Source of the DNA: an uncultured Erythrobacter sp.
GTDB lineage: Bacteria; Pseudomonadota; Alphaproteobacteria; Sphingomonadales; Sphingomonadaceae
DNA: 64,000 nt
Direction: 5' to 3'
Assembly: GCF_947502395.1 (NCBI RefSeq)
Contig: NZ_CANMZM010000003.1
Span: forward strand, 124,001 to 188,000
Shown here: piece after piece, positions 27,718 through 36,069 of the stretch
Position numbering within the stretch: position 1 is the first letter of the stretch
Layout: each line of letters starts with the position of its first letter
The notes under the pieces: model-generated
Told to the model about the DNA's origin: nothing
The model's database searches: none
The model's input: the letters and a program-made list of their open reading frames with translations, nothing else
Made by a program: the position numbers and the translations under genes

Positions 27718-28857
27718 ATGAAAAACGCATTTCTCACGATTGTCGCCGCCACGCTTGCCTCAGGGCTGGCCCTGCTTGCCCCCACAAACGCTTTTGCCGA
27801 TGACCACGCCGAAGCTGAGAAGCCCAAGTGGTCGCTCGCGATCCACGGCGGGGCCGGGACGATCTTGCCTGAAAACATCACGCCTGAGCAGCGCGTGGCT
27901 TACGAGGCAGCACTGCAAGAGGCATTGGATGCCGGGACCGAGGTTCTCAAAAACGGCGGCAGCGCGATGGACGCGGTGACAGCGGCGATTATCCCGATGG
28001 AGGACAACCCGCTGTTTAACGCAGGGCGCGGCGCGGTGTTCACTTGGGAAGGCGAGAACGAGCTCGACGCCTCGATCATGGATGGCCGTGATCGCAGTGC
28101 AGGTGCGGTGACTGGGATCAAGACCGTCAAGAACCCGATCCTGCTTGCCAATAAAGTGCGCACAGACAGCCCGCATGTTTTCTTAATGGGCGAGGGCGCA
28201 GAGCAGTTTGCGGGTGAGCAAGGGTTCGAAGTCACCCCGCCTGAATGGTTCGCGACCGAGCGTCGGCGTGAGAGCCTTGAACGGATGAAAGCGCGCGAGT
28301 TGTCTTCGCTCGATGTTGATCTGAAGTTCGGGACCGTTGGCGCGGTGGCGCTCGACCAGAACGGCAATCTTGCGGCGGGCACTTCGACCGGCGGCATGAC
28401 CGGCAAGCGCTGGGGCCGGATTGGCGATGCGCCGGTGATTGGCGCTGGGACCTATGCAGATAATCGTTCGTGCGCGGTGTCAGCGACGGGTTGGGGTGAG
28501 TACTTTATTCGTGTGGGCGTGGCTCAGGAGATTTGTACGCGGTTGCGGATAGGCCCCTCACTCAACGAAATCCTCGAACGTCCAGAAGGCGAACGACGTT
28601 TGATCACCAATCCAAAGTCGTTTGTTGATCCGCAAGTCGTCGCTTCGAATGCTCAAAGCACAGCCGATAGCGTCATTGCTGAGATCCAAGAACTCGGCGG
28701 AGATGGTGGCATCATCCTTGTGACCCCCGAAGGTCACGCAATCTACAGCTTCAACACCGCCGGCATGTACCGGGGCCGCGCGAATAGCGATGGGCTCAAC
28801 GAAGTGGCGATCTTTGGCGGCGAGGAGGCCGAGGCCTCGAACACGCCAGACCATTAA
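27718..28857 (+). CDS. exported isoaspartyl peptidase/L-asparaginase (plant-type, Ntn hydrolase)
   Basis: 379 residues with a signal peptide (MKNAFLTIVAATLASGLALL then APTNAFA). Then comes the type-2 asparaginase fold: SLAIHGGAGTILPENI, AGRGAVFTWEGENELDASIM, and the autocleavage site FGTVGAVALDQNGNLAAGTS, where the Thr of GTVGAVAL becomes the N-terminal nucleophile. STGGMTGKRWGRIGD lines the substrate pocket. Hydrolyses beta-aspartyl peptides and L-asparagine, probably in the periplasm. An ATG at 27709 is an alternative start. Confidence 0.92.
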   Translation: MKNAFLTIVAATLASGLALLAPTNAFADDHAEAEKPKWSLAIHGGAGTILPENITPEQRVAYEAALQEALDAGTEVLKNGGSAMDAVTAAIIPMEDNPLFNAGRGAVFTWEGENELDASIMDGRDRSAGAVTGIKTVKNPILLANKVRTDSPHVFLMGEGAEQFAGEQGFEVTPPEWFATERRRESLERMKARELSSLDVDLKFGTVGAVALDQNGNLAAGTSTGGMTGKRWGRIGDAPVIGAGTYADNRSCAVSATGWGEYFIRVGVAQEICTRLRIGPSLNEILERPEGERRLITNPKSFVDPQVVASNAQSTADSVIAEIQELGGDGGIILVTPEGHAIYSFNTAGMYRGRANSDGLNEVAIFGGEEAEASNTPDH

Positions 28858-28864
28858 TACAACA

Positions 28865-28937
28865 CCCATTCGTGCTGAGCTTGTCGAAGCACAGCCACCG
28901 TCTGCGAGCGTCCTTCGACAGGCTCAGGACGAACGGG
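28865..28937. repeat. sphingomonad-type inverted palindromic repeat pair
   Basis: Two copies of a GTTCGTCCTGAGCCTGTCGA-like unit face each other: 28865-28891 reads CCATTCGTGCTGAGCTTGTC..., and 28937-28911 on the other strand reads CCCGTTCGTCCTGAGCCTGTC.... The 20-nt spacer makes a large hairpin. It sits between the convergent asparaginase and desaturase genes and may act as a bidirectional terminator or REP element. Confidence 0.8.
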
Positions 28938-28951
28938 TTTGGTGAGGCGCG

Positions 28952-29839
28952 TTACAACTCCCCCAAATCACATCCGCGCGCTTCCAAAATCGGCTTCATC
29001 TCCCAGAACGCCGCCGGGGTGCGGGTGAGCGGGATATAGGGGTGCAGGTGGTGGACGATATGGAACTGCATCCACATCGATCCCCAATTGCCCACCTTCG
29101 ATTTCCACGCGCGCGAATTGCGATAGCGGCTCGTCTCATTGCTAGGATGATGCGGTGCCCATGACAGGAAGAACACTATGTAAGTGATCGCGATGTGGTA
29201 GGGCAGCCACCACAGGAACAAGGCCTCCATCGCGTATCCATTCCAAGCCAGCGTTCCCAATATGCCGATAAACCCAAGCATATAGCCAAGCGTTAGCAGC
29301 AGAAGGTCAGGCCGTCCTGCGCGCGTTATCGAAGCGGTATAGTCCTGACTTCGCTTCGCACCCGGTTGTCGTTCCTGAATTGCGCGCCAAATCGCTGACC
29401 AGGGGCCTGCAGCCTTCGAGGTGATGTCCACATCACGCTCGGGATCATTGGTGTGACGATGGTGGTCGAGATGCGTGATGCGCAGCACTTGGAACGGATA
29501 GATCAGCATCCAGCTGGTTCCATGTCCGACAAGCTCATTCAGCCAGCGCCACTTGGTGCCGGGGCGTCCGATAATGTCATGTTGTGCTTCGTGAGTGGGT
29601 AGGTACACCAGAGCCATGTTCACGGTCGCAATTGGGAAGGCGATCCAGAGCGGCAAGATCTCGAACATCACCAGCGGCCAAAGCGAGAGCCAGACAGCCA
29701 TATTGCCGAAAGCCCAGACCACCGCTTCCCATGGGAACATACCTGAATGCTTTCGAGCAATTTTGAGCTCAAGACGCTTAAGCTCTGCGTCGGAAAGCTG
29801 TGAGAGATCGTCAGGGACAATGACCGAATGCGCGTTCAT
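28952..29839 (-). CDS. membrane fatty acid desaturase-family protein
   Basis: 295 residues with four or more hydrophobic segments and the three histidine clusters that bind the di-iron centre: LPTHEAQHD (about 97), THLDHHRHTND (about 134) and FHIVHHLHPYIPL (about 265). The family includes acyl-lipid desaturases and carotenoid hydroxylases. ATG 29839 has a GGGAGGTGGAT ribosome site; its first base overlaps the stop of the small membrane protein gene. Third gene of a TetR operon, so probably induced by a lipid or hydrophobic signal. Substrate uncertain. Confidence 0.85.
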   Translation of the reverse strand: MNAHSVIVPDDLSQLSDAELKRLELKIARKHSGMFPWEAVVWAFGNMAVWLSLWPLVMFEILPLWIAFPIATVNMALVYLPTHEAQHDIIGRPGTKWRWLNELVGHGTSWMLIYPFQVLRITHLDHHRHTNDPERDVDITSKAAGPWSAIWRAIQERQPGAKRSQDYTASITRAGRPDLLLLTLGYMLGFIGILGTLAWNGYAMEALFLWWLPYHIAITYIVFFLSWAPHHPSNETSRYRNSRAWKSKVGNWGSMWMQFHIVHHLHPYIPLTRTPAAFWEMKPILEARGCDLGEL

Positions 29840-30036
29840 ATCCACCTCCCTGAAACTTGCGCAAAGAGCCCCCAAGTGCCGCCTAAGATGAGCGCAAAGA
29901 GTAGGGTGGATATCCCAAAGGGTGCACCCAAACCGACCGCTCGCATCCCCTGGTCGATGACAGGGACAAGAAACGCAAAGGCAAAGATCAGCGGCAAAAG
30001 CCACACGATCGCCTTTAGGGTTTTCTCCAATATCAT
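29836..30036 (-). CDS. small two-helix membrane protein of the TetR-desaturase operon
   Basis: 66 residues from ATG 30036: MILEKTLKAIVWLLPLIFAF starts the first membrane segment, and LGAPFGISTLLFALILGG starts the second. The gene begins 1 nt after the tetR stop (TAATATG) and overlaps the desaturase start by 4 nt, so all three are coupled. No family recognised. It may assist the desaturase, but that is inferred from position only. Confidence 0.75.
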   Translation of the reverse strand: MILEKTLKAIVWLLPLIFAFAFLVPVIDQGMRAVGLGAPFGISTLLFALILGGTWGLFAQVSGRWI

Positions 30037-30037
30037 A

Positions 30038-30736
30038 TTACGCGGCCTCCTTACCAGTATCTGGCCATTCGACCTCAGGCGAAGACAACGCTGCAATCCG
30101 CCTGAGCAACTCCTCGCGAAACTCCTCCGAAGCATCGGACGCGAGCACAGTGTAAAATCCGATCCGCTGACGCCTCAGCATCTCGTTTGCATCGATTGCT
30201 TGATGAACCCAATCATCGAGCGGTGCGCGGTAAGTGGCGAACATTTGCAAGGCGAGTTCGTGTGAGCTTAAGTTGCCTCGCAATTGACCAACGCTTTGGG
30301 CAGCGTCGCAGGCATATTGGGCCATCTCAATAGAGCGGCGCGCAGTGTGAGCCCCGGCATCTTCGCGCGTTGGATGATACGAAAACGCAATGCCCATCCG
30401 CTCAAGCGCGATAAAAGTGGCGCAATTGACTTCGGGTTCAGCCAAGATCTGGGCAAACGCTTCATCAAGGATTGCATCGGCCATCTCAATTGGACTGTTG
30501 CGCTCATCAAGATGCAGGCGCTCCCACAATTCATCAATCGAAGCGGTGGCCATGGCGCTTACAATGGCGAGTTTGTCCCCGATCAGATTGTAAAGCGTGG
30601 GTGCCGTCACCCCGGCTGCCTCAGCAATGCCGCGGGTTGTCAGCGCATCATAGCCATCGCGTGCAATGATAGTGCGAGCCGCATCAAGAATGCGGTTTTT
30701 GCGGTCCGCTATCGATTGGGCACGTTTGCTGGACAT
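30038..30736 (-). CDS. TetR-family transcriptional regulator
   Basis: 232 residues. The N-terminal helix-turn-helix is ILDAARTIIARDGYDALTTR then GIAEAAGVTAPTLYNLIGDK, a standard TetR_N domain. The C-terminal ligand domain is not assignable. It heads an operon with a small membrane protein and a desaturase. Two copies of a TTATCAATGATAA-type palindrome lie 29-58 nt upstream of its start, implying autoregulation. By analogy with FabR/DesT-type regulators it may sense acyl groups, which remains inference. Confidence 0.9.
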   Translation of the reverse strand: MSSKRAQSIADRKNRILDAARTIIARDGYDALTTRGIAEAAGVTAPTLYNLIGDKLAIVSAMATASIDELWERLHLDERNSPIEMADAILDEAFAQILAEPEVNCATFIALERMGIAFSYHPTREDAGAHTARRSIEMAQYACDAAQSVGQLRGNLSSHELALQMFATYRAPLDDWVHQAIDANEMLRRQRIGFYTVLASDASEEFREELLRRIAALSSPEVEWPDTGKEAA

Positions 30737-30762
30737 GAAGCATGACTACTCCATCTTCCAAC

Positions 30763-30796
30763 TTTTATCAATGATAAAATTTAATCAATGATAAAA
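30763..30796. promoter_or_regulatory. tandem palindromic operator of the TetR operon
   Basis: The first site, TTTTATCAATGATAAAA (30763-30779), is a perfect palindrome around a central A. The second, TAATCAATGATAA (30782-30794), matches except for one arm base. Centres at 30771 and 30788 are 17 bp apart. Only this AT-rich stretch separates tetR from the beta-lactamase gene end. Confidence 0.75.
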
Positions 30797-30805
30797 TTAT
30801 TGTTC

Positions 30806-31744
30806 TCACACCTTTTCGAAGCTTTCGACAAAGGCCCCTAGCACTTGGCCAATTTGGGCCAATGGCTCTTCATGGGCCTTGTCATAAGAGTTGTCTGTGC
30901 CCGCCGGGCGGTAGTAGGTTGCATAGGCCAAGGCCCCGCGCGTGGGTGGTTCGACGAAGCCGATGTCGATGTAGATCCCACCCGTGCCCGGTGCGAGGCC
31001 GGTTCCAGTCTTATCGCCCGCTCGCCACTCTTCGGGCAGACCTTGGCGCACTCGGTCAAGTCCCGTTGGAGTATCAACCATCCACTGCCGCAAGGTTGCT
31101 TGCTCGCCTTCGGGCAAGGCATCGCCATAGGCCAATTTTGCCACCGTGCGAGCCATAGCTGCAGGTGTAGTTGTGTCACGAATTTCGGTAGGCGGCACGT
31201 TGTTGAGCGCTGGTTCAATACGATCAAGCCTACTCACATCATCGCCAAGCGAGCGCCAAAAGGCGGTCAGGGCCGCTGGCCCGCCAATCTCGCGCAATAG
31301 TATATTAGCCGCTGCGTTATCCGAATACTTTTGTGTCGCCTCGGCCAGCTCGCGCAAGGTTGCTCCTTCGGAAAGCCTGCGCGTGGTGAATGGCGAGACG
31401 AACATGAGATCATCCTCACTCCACATGACGCGGCGATCCGCATTGTCCTCACCGCTCGCATTGCGTTGCAAGATCATTGCTGCCAACGAGAGTTTGAACG
31501 AAGAGCAATGGCCGAAACGCATGTTGCGATTAATGCCGACCGATTGTCCGCTAGCCACGTCAACGAATTCAGCGCCAAGCGTGCCGTTAGTTTTTCCTTC
31601 GATCTGACGCAACATGGCTTCAAATCGGTTTCCTGGGCCAAGCTCTGGCACGGCGACCTGGGGGAAATCAAGCGAGCACCCGCTAACGGCAAACCCAGCC
31701 AATGTGAGCGTACCGCCAACGAATTGCCTTCTGTCGATTGTCAT
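30806..31744 (-). CDS. class A beta-lactamase, predicted Tat/lipoprotein
   Basis: 312 residues with every class A element: SxxK in GHCSSFKLSLAAM (a Cys precedes the catalytic Ser), SDN in YSDNAAAN, the omega-loop Glu in RIEPALNNV, and KTG in GDKTGTGLAPG. The N-terminus DRRQFVGGTLTLAGFAVSGC combines a twin-arginine motif with a lipobox (Cys23), so it is probably anchored to a membrane after Tat export. No second cysteine near the KTG motif for a carbapenemase-type disulfide. Its start overlaps the end of the RDD gene by 4 nt, making it the last gene of a MoxR operon. Confidence 0.93.
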   Translation of the reverse strand: MTIDRRQFVGGTLTLAGFAVSGCSLDFPQVAVPELGPGNRFEAMLRQIEGKTNGTLGAEFVDVASGQSVGINRNMRFGHCSSFKLSLAAMILQRNASGEDNADRRVMWSEDDLMFVSPFTTRRLSEGATLRELAEATQKYSDNAAANILLREIGGPAALTAFWRSLGDDVSRLDRIEPALNNVPPTEIRDTTTPAAMARTVAKLAYGDALPEGEQATLRQWMVDTPTGLDRVRQGLPEEWRAGDKTGTGLAPGTGGIYIDIGFVEPPTRGALAYATYYRPAGTDNSYDKAHEEPLAQIGQVLGAFVESFEKV

Positions 31745-32661
31745 GAGTGTTTGTCCGCCTTGCGTTTTCCAAACCGCATATCGCCTTCAAGCTTTGCCCG
31801 CAGCTGTGCGTAAAAGGCTTCAAGAAAGGCTCGTTCATCACCTGCACCCGGATCCCAGCCTATCTTGCGACAGATCGCCGCGTGCACAGGCTCAAGCGCT
31901 TCATCCTTGTCTTCGCGCAGCACTCTTTCGAGAACTTGCAATTCGTGCTCGCCGTAGACCGAGAGTTCAGTTTCCCCGAAGTTATAGCGTGCACCCGTCA
32001 CATCGCTTGAACCACTTGTCGCTGCAGCTCCGCTGGTGGAGAGCGTCTCGGCCAACTTGGTTCTCGGGGCTTCGACAACCCAAGTTCCCGCAATCACATC
32101 TCCGGCGCGCAACTTGTCCTTGTTAAGGAAGGGGAAGAGCATAAAAATCGCAAACCAGATAAGGCCGGCTAGTCCGAAGTTACCTGAGTCTCCGACAGAG
32201 GCCCCTTGAATAAAGGCAAGCGGCAGGAACAGCTCCATATCGCGAATAAGGTTGCGGGCGATGACCGCTTCAGGAGTTAACCTGCCACCGGCGCGCGCAG
32301 CCACTCGAATACCAACCATGCGCTTGCCCCAAGTCGCGCCACGCGGTCCCAGTTCGAGCACCATGAAATAGCCGTATCGGGTAAAAAAATAGACGAGGAT
32401 GAGCACAACAACCAAGAACTCAAACGCGCCCTGGGTGTTCTCATCCTCAATTGATGCCAGTTCTTCAGCAAAGCCGCCAACCATGAAGGCCATGATCAAG
32501 AGAAGCAGTATCGGGATCGCGGTCAAGATGATGTAATCAATGATCAGCGCGCCCAGTCGGCTACCTCGCGAAGCGAGCCTGATGGGTACGCTAATCCCCT
32601 CTGGCGTGACCAAAGTACGCTGCTGTTTGGCAAGCCTCTTGGTGTTTGTAGGGCTCATCAT
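31741..32661 (-). CDS. RDD-family membrane protein
   Basis: 306 residues. An RDD domain with three or four membrane segments opens with IRLASRGSRLGALIIDYIIL (the Arg/Asp pair), then GATWGKRMVGIRVAARAGGR, and ends near INTGTWVVE-like sequence. A soluble C-terminal part (about 215-306) is rich in charged residues and ends KADKHS. RDD proteins are found with DUF58/MoxR/SpoIIM genes across bacteria. Overlaps SpoIIM upstream and the beta-lactamase downstream, each by 4 nt. Confidence 0.85.
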   Translation of the reverse strand: MMSPTNTKRLAKQQRTLVTPEGISVPIRLASRGSRLGALIIDYIILTAIPILLLLIMAFMVGGFAEELASIEDENTQGAFEFLVVVLILVYFFTRYGYFMVLELGPRGATWGKRMVGIRVAARAGGRLTPEAVIARNLIRDMELFLPLAFIQGASVGDSGNFGLAGLIWFAIFMLFPFLNKDKLRAGDVIAGTWVVEAPRTKLAETLSTSGAAATSGSSDVTGARYNFGETELSVYGEHELQVLERVLREDKDEALEPVHAAICRKIGWDPGAGDERAFLEAFYAQLRAKLEGDMRFGKRKADKHS

Positions 32662-33719
32662 GCCTCCTCCAAACGGCGTGGCGCGTATAGGAAGAAGTAT
32701 GCTAACCAGAAGGCGAGGAAACTCCCGCCAATTGTGAGGCGTGCTTCGACACTGCCGACCAGTTGGCGGGCGTACGATTCAAGCAGCCCCGCGATCACCA
32801 TCATGATGGTCACGCCGACCATGACGACTGCGCCACGCCTCCCGCTTTCGGTCGCAGCGTCGAGGACCGATTTGTGGCCCGGGAAGGCCATCGATCGGCC
32901 AATATGCATACCAGCGGCCCCGGAAAGCAGGATCGCAAACAGCTCCGTTGTGCCGTGGACGCTGAGCCATGCGGCAAACTCCACCTCAAGGCCTTGGCCG
33001 GCGAACACCCACATCATCGCGCCCAACATCGCTAGATTGTGAACAAGCAATAGGAGCGATGGAATGCCAAAGGCGAAACCCAATGCGAAAGCCAGGATGG
33101 CGACACCAGCATTGTTCTGGAAGAGGAAGGCACCGAAGATCGCGAGGCCGTCAGTGTCGGTCTTCGTGCCCAGTGTTTCTAACAAGTCCTCGCGGCTTGC
33201 ACCGGGAACGCGCGTTTCGCCAAAGCCGCCCGGGACCATGCGATAATACCATTCGGTGTCTTGCGCGACGAGCAACCAGCCTACAATCGCGCCCGCGACC
33301 ATCACAAAGAGCGCGACACACACATCAAGCCAAATTGCGCGAACCGCGCGGCTCCACCCGCCGAGGATGAACTCTTTGAACCAGGCGAAGAACCCTTTGC
33401 GCGGGCCATAGACCTGAAACCATGCGCGCTGCACCAACGCTTCTAGATAGTTGAGCGTTGCGGCATCCAGTGACGTCTCGCGTGCGACAGAAAGGCTCGA
33501 TGCGGCCGTGCGGTAAAGCGTGGGAAGGGCGAGCAGATCCTCATCCTTAACCCCGCGAAGGCCACCTTTTTCCATGCGTTTCACAATGTGTTCGAGCCGG
33601 CGCCAATCATCTTCTCGCTCGAGACGAAAACGGTCGGAGCGAAGGGCGGCGCTTTCGATATCGGGCGGCGCATTGACAGCGGATTTCCCAAACCACGAAG
33701 ACAGAACGGGAGTTTTCAT
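32658..33719 (-). CDS. stage II sporulation protein M (SpoIIM)-family membrane protein
   Basis: 353 residues. After a helical N-terminal region (DWRRLEHIVKRMEKGGLRGV) there are about five membrane segments, including MVAGAIVGWLLVAQDTEWYY and GIPSLLLLVHNLAMLGAMMW, and the typical ...HGTTELFAILLSGAAGMHIG. Despite the name, this family is widespread in non-sporulating bacteria beside RDD, DUF58 and MoxR genes. Coupled by ATGA overlaps on both sides. Confidence 0.88.
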   Translation of the reverse strand: MKTPVLSSWFGKSAVNAPPDIESAALRSDRFRLEREDDWRRLEHIVKRMEKGGLRGVKDEDLLALPTLYRTAASSLSVARETSLDAATLNYLEALVQRAWFQVYGPRKGFFAWFKEFILGGWSRAVRAIWLDVCVALFVMVAGAIVGWLLVAQDTEWYYRMVPGGFGETRVPGASREDLLETLGTKTDTDGLAIFGAFLFQNNAGVAILAFALGFAFGIPSLLLLVHNLAMLGAMMWVFAGQGLEVEFAAWLSVHGTTELFAILLSGAAGMHIGRSMAFPGHKSVLDAATESGRRGAVVMVGVTIMMVIAGLLESYARQLVGSVEARLTIGGSFLAFWLAYFFLYAPRRLEEA

Positions 33720-35056
33720 CCGATCGCCTCGCTATTTTTGATCGTATAGTATCGGTCGATGAGGTCGTAGCCGATCTGGTTGTAAGGTGCTTCGATAACA
33801 TCAACGCCCATTTGCCGAAGGCGTTGGAGCACAATGCGGCGCTGCTGGAGCAGGGTGTCGGCGGTGACGCTCCGGGCGAGTGTCGCGATGTCGCCGGGAT
33901 TGTGCTCGATAAAGGTTTCGAGCTCGCTATCCGCGATAGTTACGAAGAGCAGCAGGTGCTTTTTGACCAGCCGGCCCATGCTTTCGACCATAAGCTCGGC
34001 CGCCGTGGGATCGGTAAAGTCAGAGAACAGAACGATCAGAGAGCGGCGCTGTAGCTTTGAAGTGAGCGTTGCGAGGGCAAGTGTGAAATTGGGTTCAGTG
34101 CTCTCATAATCAAGCACCGCAGCTGCGCTCTGGAGCCGGTGGAATGCGCGCGAATCTGATACGAAAGGCGTCATCACTTGCGGGCGCTGCGCAAAGCCGA
34201 ACAGGGCCGCTTTGTCTCCGCTTTTCAATGCAACATAGGCGCAGGTAAGCGCCGCAGATACCGCACGGTCAATCCGCGGAAGACCATAGACGGGCTCGCA
34301 CATGGCCTGACCGCAATCGAAGGCAAAGACGATTTGATTGTTACGCTCGCTTTCATTTTCGCGGGCGTAAAGCTGGATGTGGCGTGCGCTGGCTCTCCAA
34401 TCGATCCGGCGGCGGTCCATGCCCGCTTCATATTCGGTGAGCGCTTCGAATTGCGTTCCTTCGCCGCGAATGCGCCGCGCGATGAGACCGGTTTGTGCGT
34501 CGCGAAGGAAGGTCTGCAATTCCTTTGATCGCACAGGCGAGAGATCCGGCCAAATGCGCACCTCGTGGTCTTGGAGGGTCTTTTGTTCCTGCCTCGCGCC
34601 GAGACCTAGTGGTCCGCGCCACCTTAGCCAGGCACGCGTGATCGCAGCGGTCCCGCGCCTCGAAGGGCGTACAGTGTGACTCCCGCTGAACTCGCTCGGA
34701 TTGGCGGAAGGAACAAGCTCAAAACTTGCCCCGCCGTCTTGACCAAGTCGCGGGTCGAACTCCAGAGCGGCCTCGTATCTGGTGGCTCTTCCACCGGCGA
34801 AGCGAGCGTGCACGTCAAGTTGTGTTTTCTGCCCTACTTCAGTGTCAGCGGGCACAACCAAGTGCCATTGCTCGCACCGACCTGCGATCAGCCCATCGAG
34901 CACGATCATGAGCGCCAATGCAAGAGCTGCTACCGGGGTGATGATCCAGTTTTGCGGCGAGAATGCTCCGATCACCACCGCAATGGGGGCAAGCCCGGCG
35001 ATCATCCAGGCGGCGCGCTCTGTGGGCACTAGGGGAAGGGCGGATAGGCGAAGCAC
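33716..35056 (-). CDS. DUF58 domain-containing protein
   Basis: 446 residues, GTG start. Two N-terminal membrane segments (MIAGLAPIAVVIGAFSPQNW; IITPVAALALALMIVLDGLI) are followed by a beta domain and the DUF58 signature EYEAGMDRRRIDWRASARH. A von Willebrand A-like region follows with IVFAFDCGQAM (metal-site-like DxG) and RRSLIVLFSDFTDPTAAELM. DUF58 proteins act with MoxR ATPases in cell-envelope or maturation roles that are poorly defined. Starts 8 nt after the moxR stop. Confidence 0.88.
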   Translation of the reverse strand: MLRLSALPLVPTERAAWMIAGLAPIAVVIGAFSPQNWIITPVAALALALMIVLDGLIAGRCEQWHLVVPADTEVGQKTQLDVHARFAGGRATRYEAALEFDPRLGQDGGASFELVPSANPSEFSGSHTVRPSRRGTAAITRAWLRWRGPLGLGARQEQKTLQDHEVRIWPDLSPVRSKELQTFLRDAQTGLIARRIRGEGTQFEALTEYEAGMDRRRIDWRASARHIQLYARENESERNNQIVFAFDCGQAMCEPVYGLPRIDRAVSAALTCAYVALKSGDKAALFGFAQRPQVMTPFVSDSRAFHRLQSAAAVLDYESTEPNFTLALATLTSKLQRRSLIVLFSDFTDPTAAELMVESMGRLVKKHLLLFVTIADSELETFIEHNPGDIATLARSVTADTLLQQRRIVLQRLRQMGVDVIEAPYNQIGYDLIDRYYTIKNSEAIG

Positions 35057-35064
35057 GAGAGGGG

Positions 35065-36069
35065 CTACCTGGGTGCCTCAGTCATCTCGATAAGCTCGGC
35101 AACCAGCGCTTCAATATCGCGCCCCTCAATTTCTGCCGCTGGGCTCAAGGTTAAGCGGTGGCGCAGCACCGGCACCGCGAGCGCTTTCACATCATCGGGT
35201 ATGACATAGTCACGGCCCTCCAGAGCGGCCCGTGCTTTAGCAGCGCCGGCAAGCATAACGGCTGCACGAGGCGATGCGCCTACTGAAAGATCAACATGTT
35301 CGCGCGTCGCTCGCACCAGCCGGACGACGTAGCCCGCAACTTCTTCGGCTAATGTAACTTGTGAGAGCGCAGCCGTGGCGGCGGCAAGGCTTTCTGCACT
35401 GGCAACCGGGCTAACTCCAAGATCAGACGGATGCTGCGGGCCTTGCCGTGAACCAAAATTTGCAACAATCCGTGCCTCATCGGCCTCATCGGGATAGGGC
35501 ACGAGGAGCTTGAACAAGAAGCGATCGAGTTGCGCCTCTGGTAAAGGGTAGACCCCTTGGTTTTCGATCGGGTTTTGCGTCGCCACTACCATAAAACGTG
35601 AAGGGAGTTGATGAGTTTCTCCGTCCAAAGTCACCCGGCGCTCTTGCATGGCTTCAAGCAAAGCAGCCTGCGTCTTGGGCGGTGTGCGGTTAATCTCATC
35701 GGCTAGCAACAGCTCGCAAAAGATTGGCCCGCGCGTAAGCGTGAACTGGCTTGTTTGGAAGTTAAACAGGTTCGAACCCAGAATATCGCCGGGGAGCAAG
35801 TCGGGTGTGAACTGGATGCGGCCAAATTCAAGGCCGAGCGCAGTAGAAAATGCCTGCGCGAGAAAGGTTTTGGCGGTGCCCGGAGGCCCTTCCAAGAGGA
35901 CATGACCTTGGGCAATCATGGCGACCAGCAATTGGTCCACCATCGCCTCCTGTCCGACGATCGCTTTTGCGATCTCGCTACGGATGCTGCTTGCAAGGGA
36001 GCGCACATCGCCAAGCGACATGGTGCCGCTCAATGGGGGCGTGCTTGATTGGGGGTCGCTGATGCTCAT
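35065..36069 (-). CDS. MoxR-family AAA+ ATPase
   Basis: 334 residues. Walker A VLLEGPPGTAKTFLAQAFST, Walker B CELLLADEINRTPPKTQAAL, sensor-1 MVVATQNPIENQGVYPLPEA, and the MoxR C-terminal lid ending RHRLTLSPAAEIEGRD. MoxR ATPases serve as chaperones for partner proteins, typically the adjacent VWA/DUF58 protein. Overlaps the DUF4350 gene by 4 nt upstream. Confidence 0.95.
   Translation of the reverse strand: MSISDPQSSTPPLSGTMSLGDVRSLASSIRSEIAKAIVGQEAMVDQLLVAMIAQGHVLLEGPPGTAKTFLAQAFSTALGLEFGRIQFTPDLLPGDILGSNLFNFQTSQFTLTRGPIFCELLLADEINRTPPKTQAALLEAMQERRVTLDGETHQLPSRFMVVATQNPIENQGVYPLPEAQLDRFLFKLLVPYPDEADEARIVANFGSRQGPQHPSDLGVSPVASAESLAAATAALSQVTLAEEVAGYVVRLVRATREHVDLSVGASPRAAVMLAGAAKARAALEGRDYVIPDDVKALAVPVLRHRLTLSPAAEIEGRDIEALVAELIEMTEAPR

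Noticed and set aside
30806..31744. Carbapenemase-type class A enzyme, suggested by the Cys before the catalytic Ser
   Set aside because: The matching second cysteine near the KTG motif is absent, so no such specificity is claimed.
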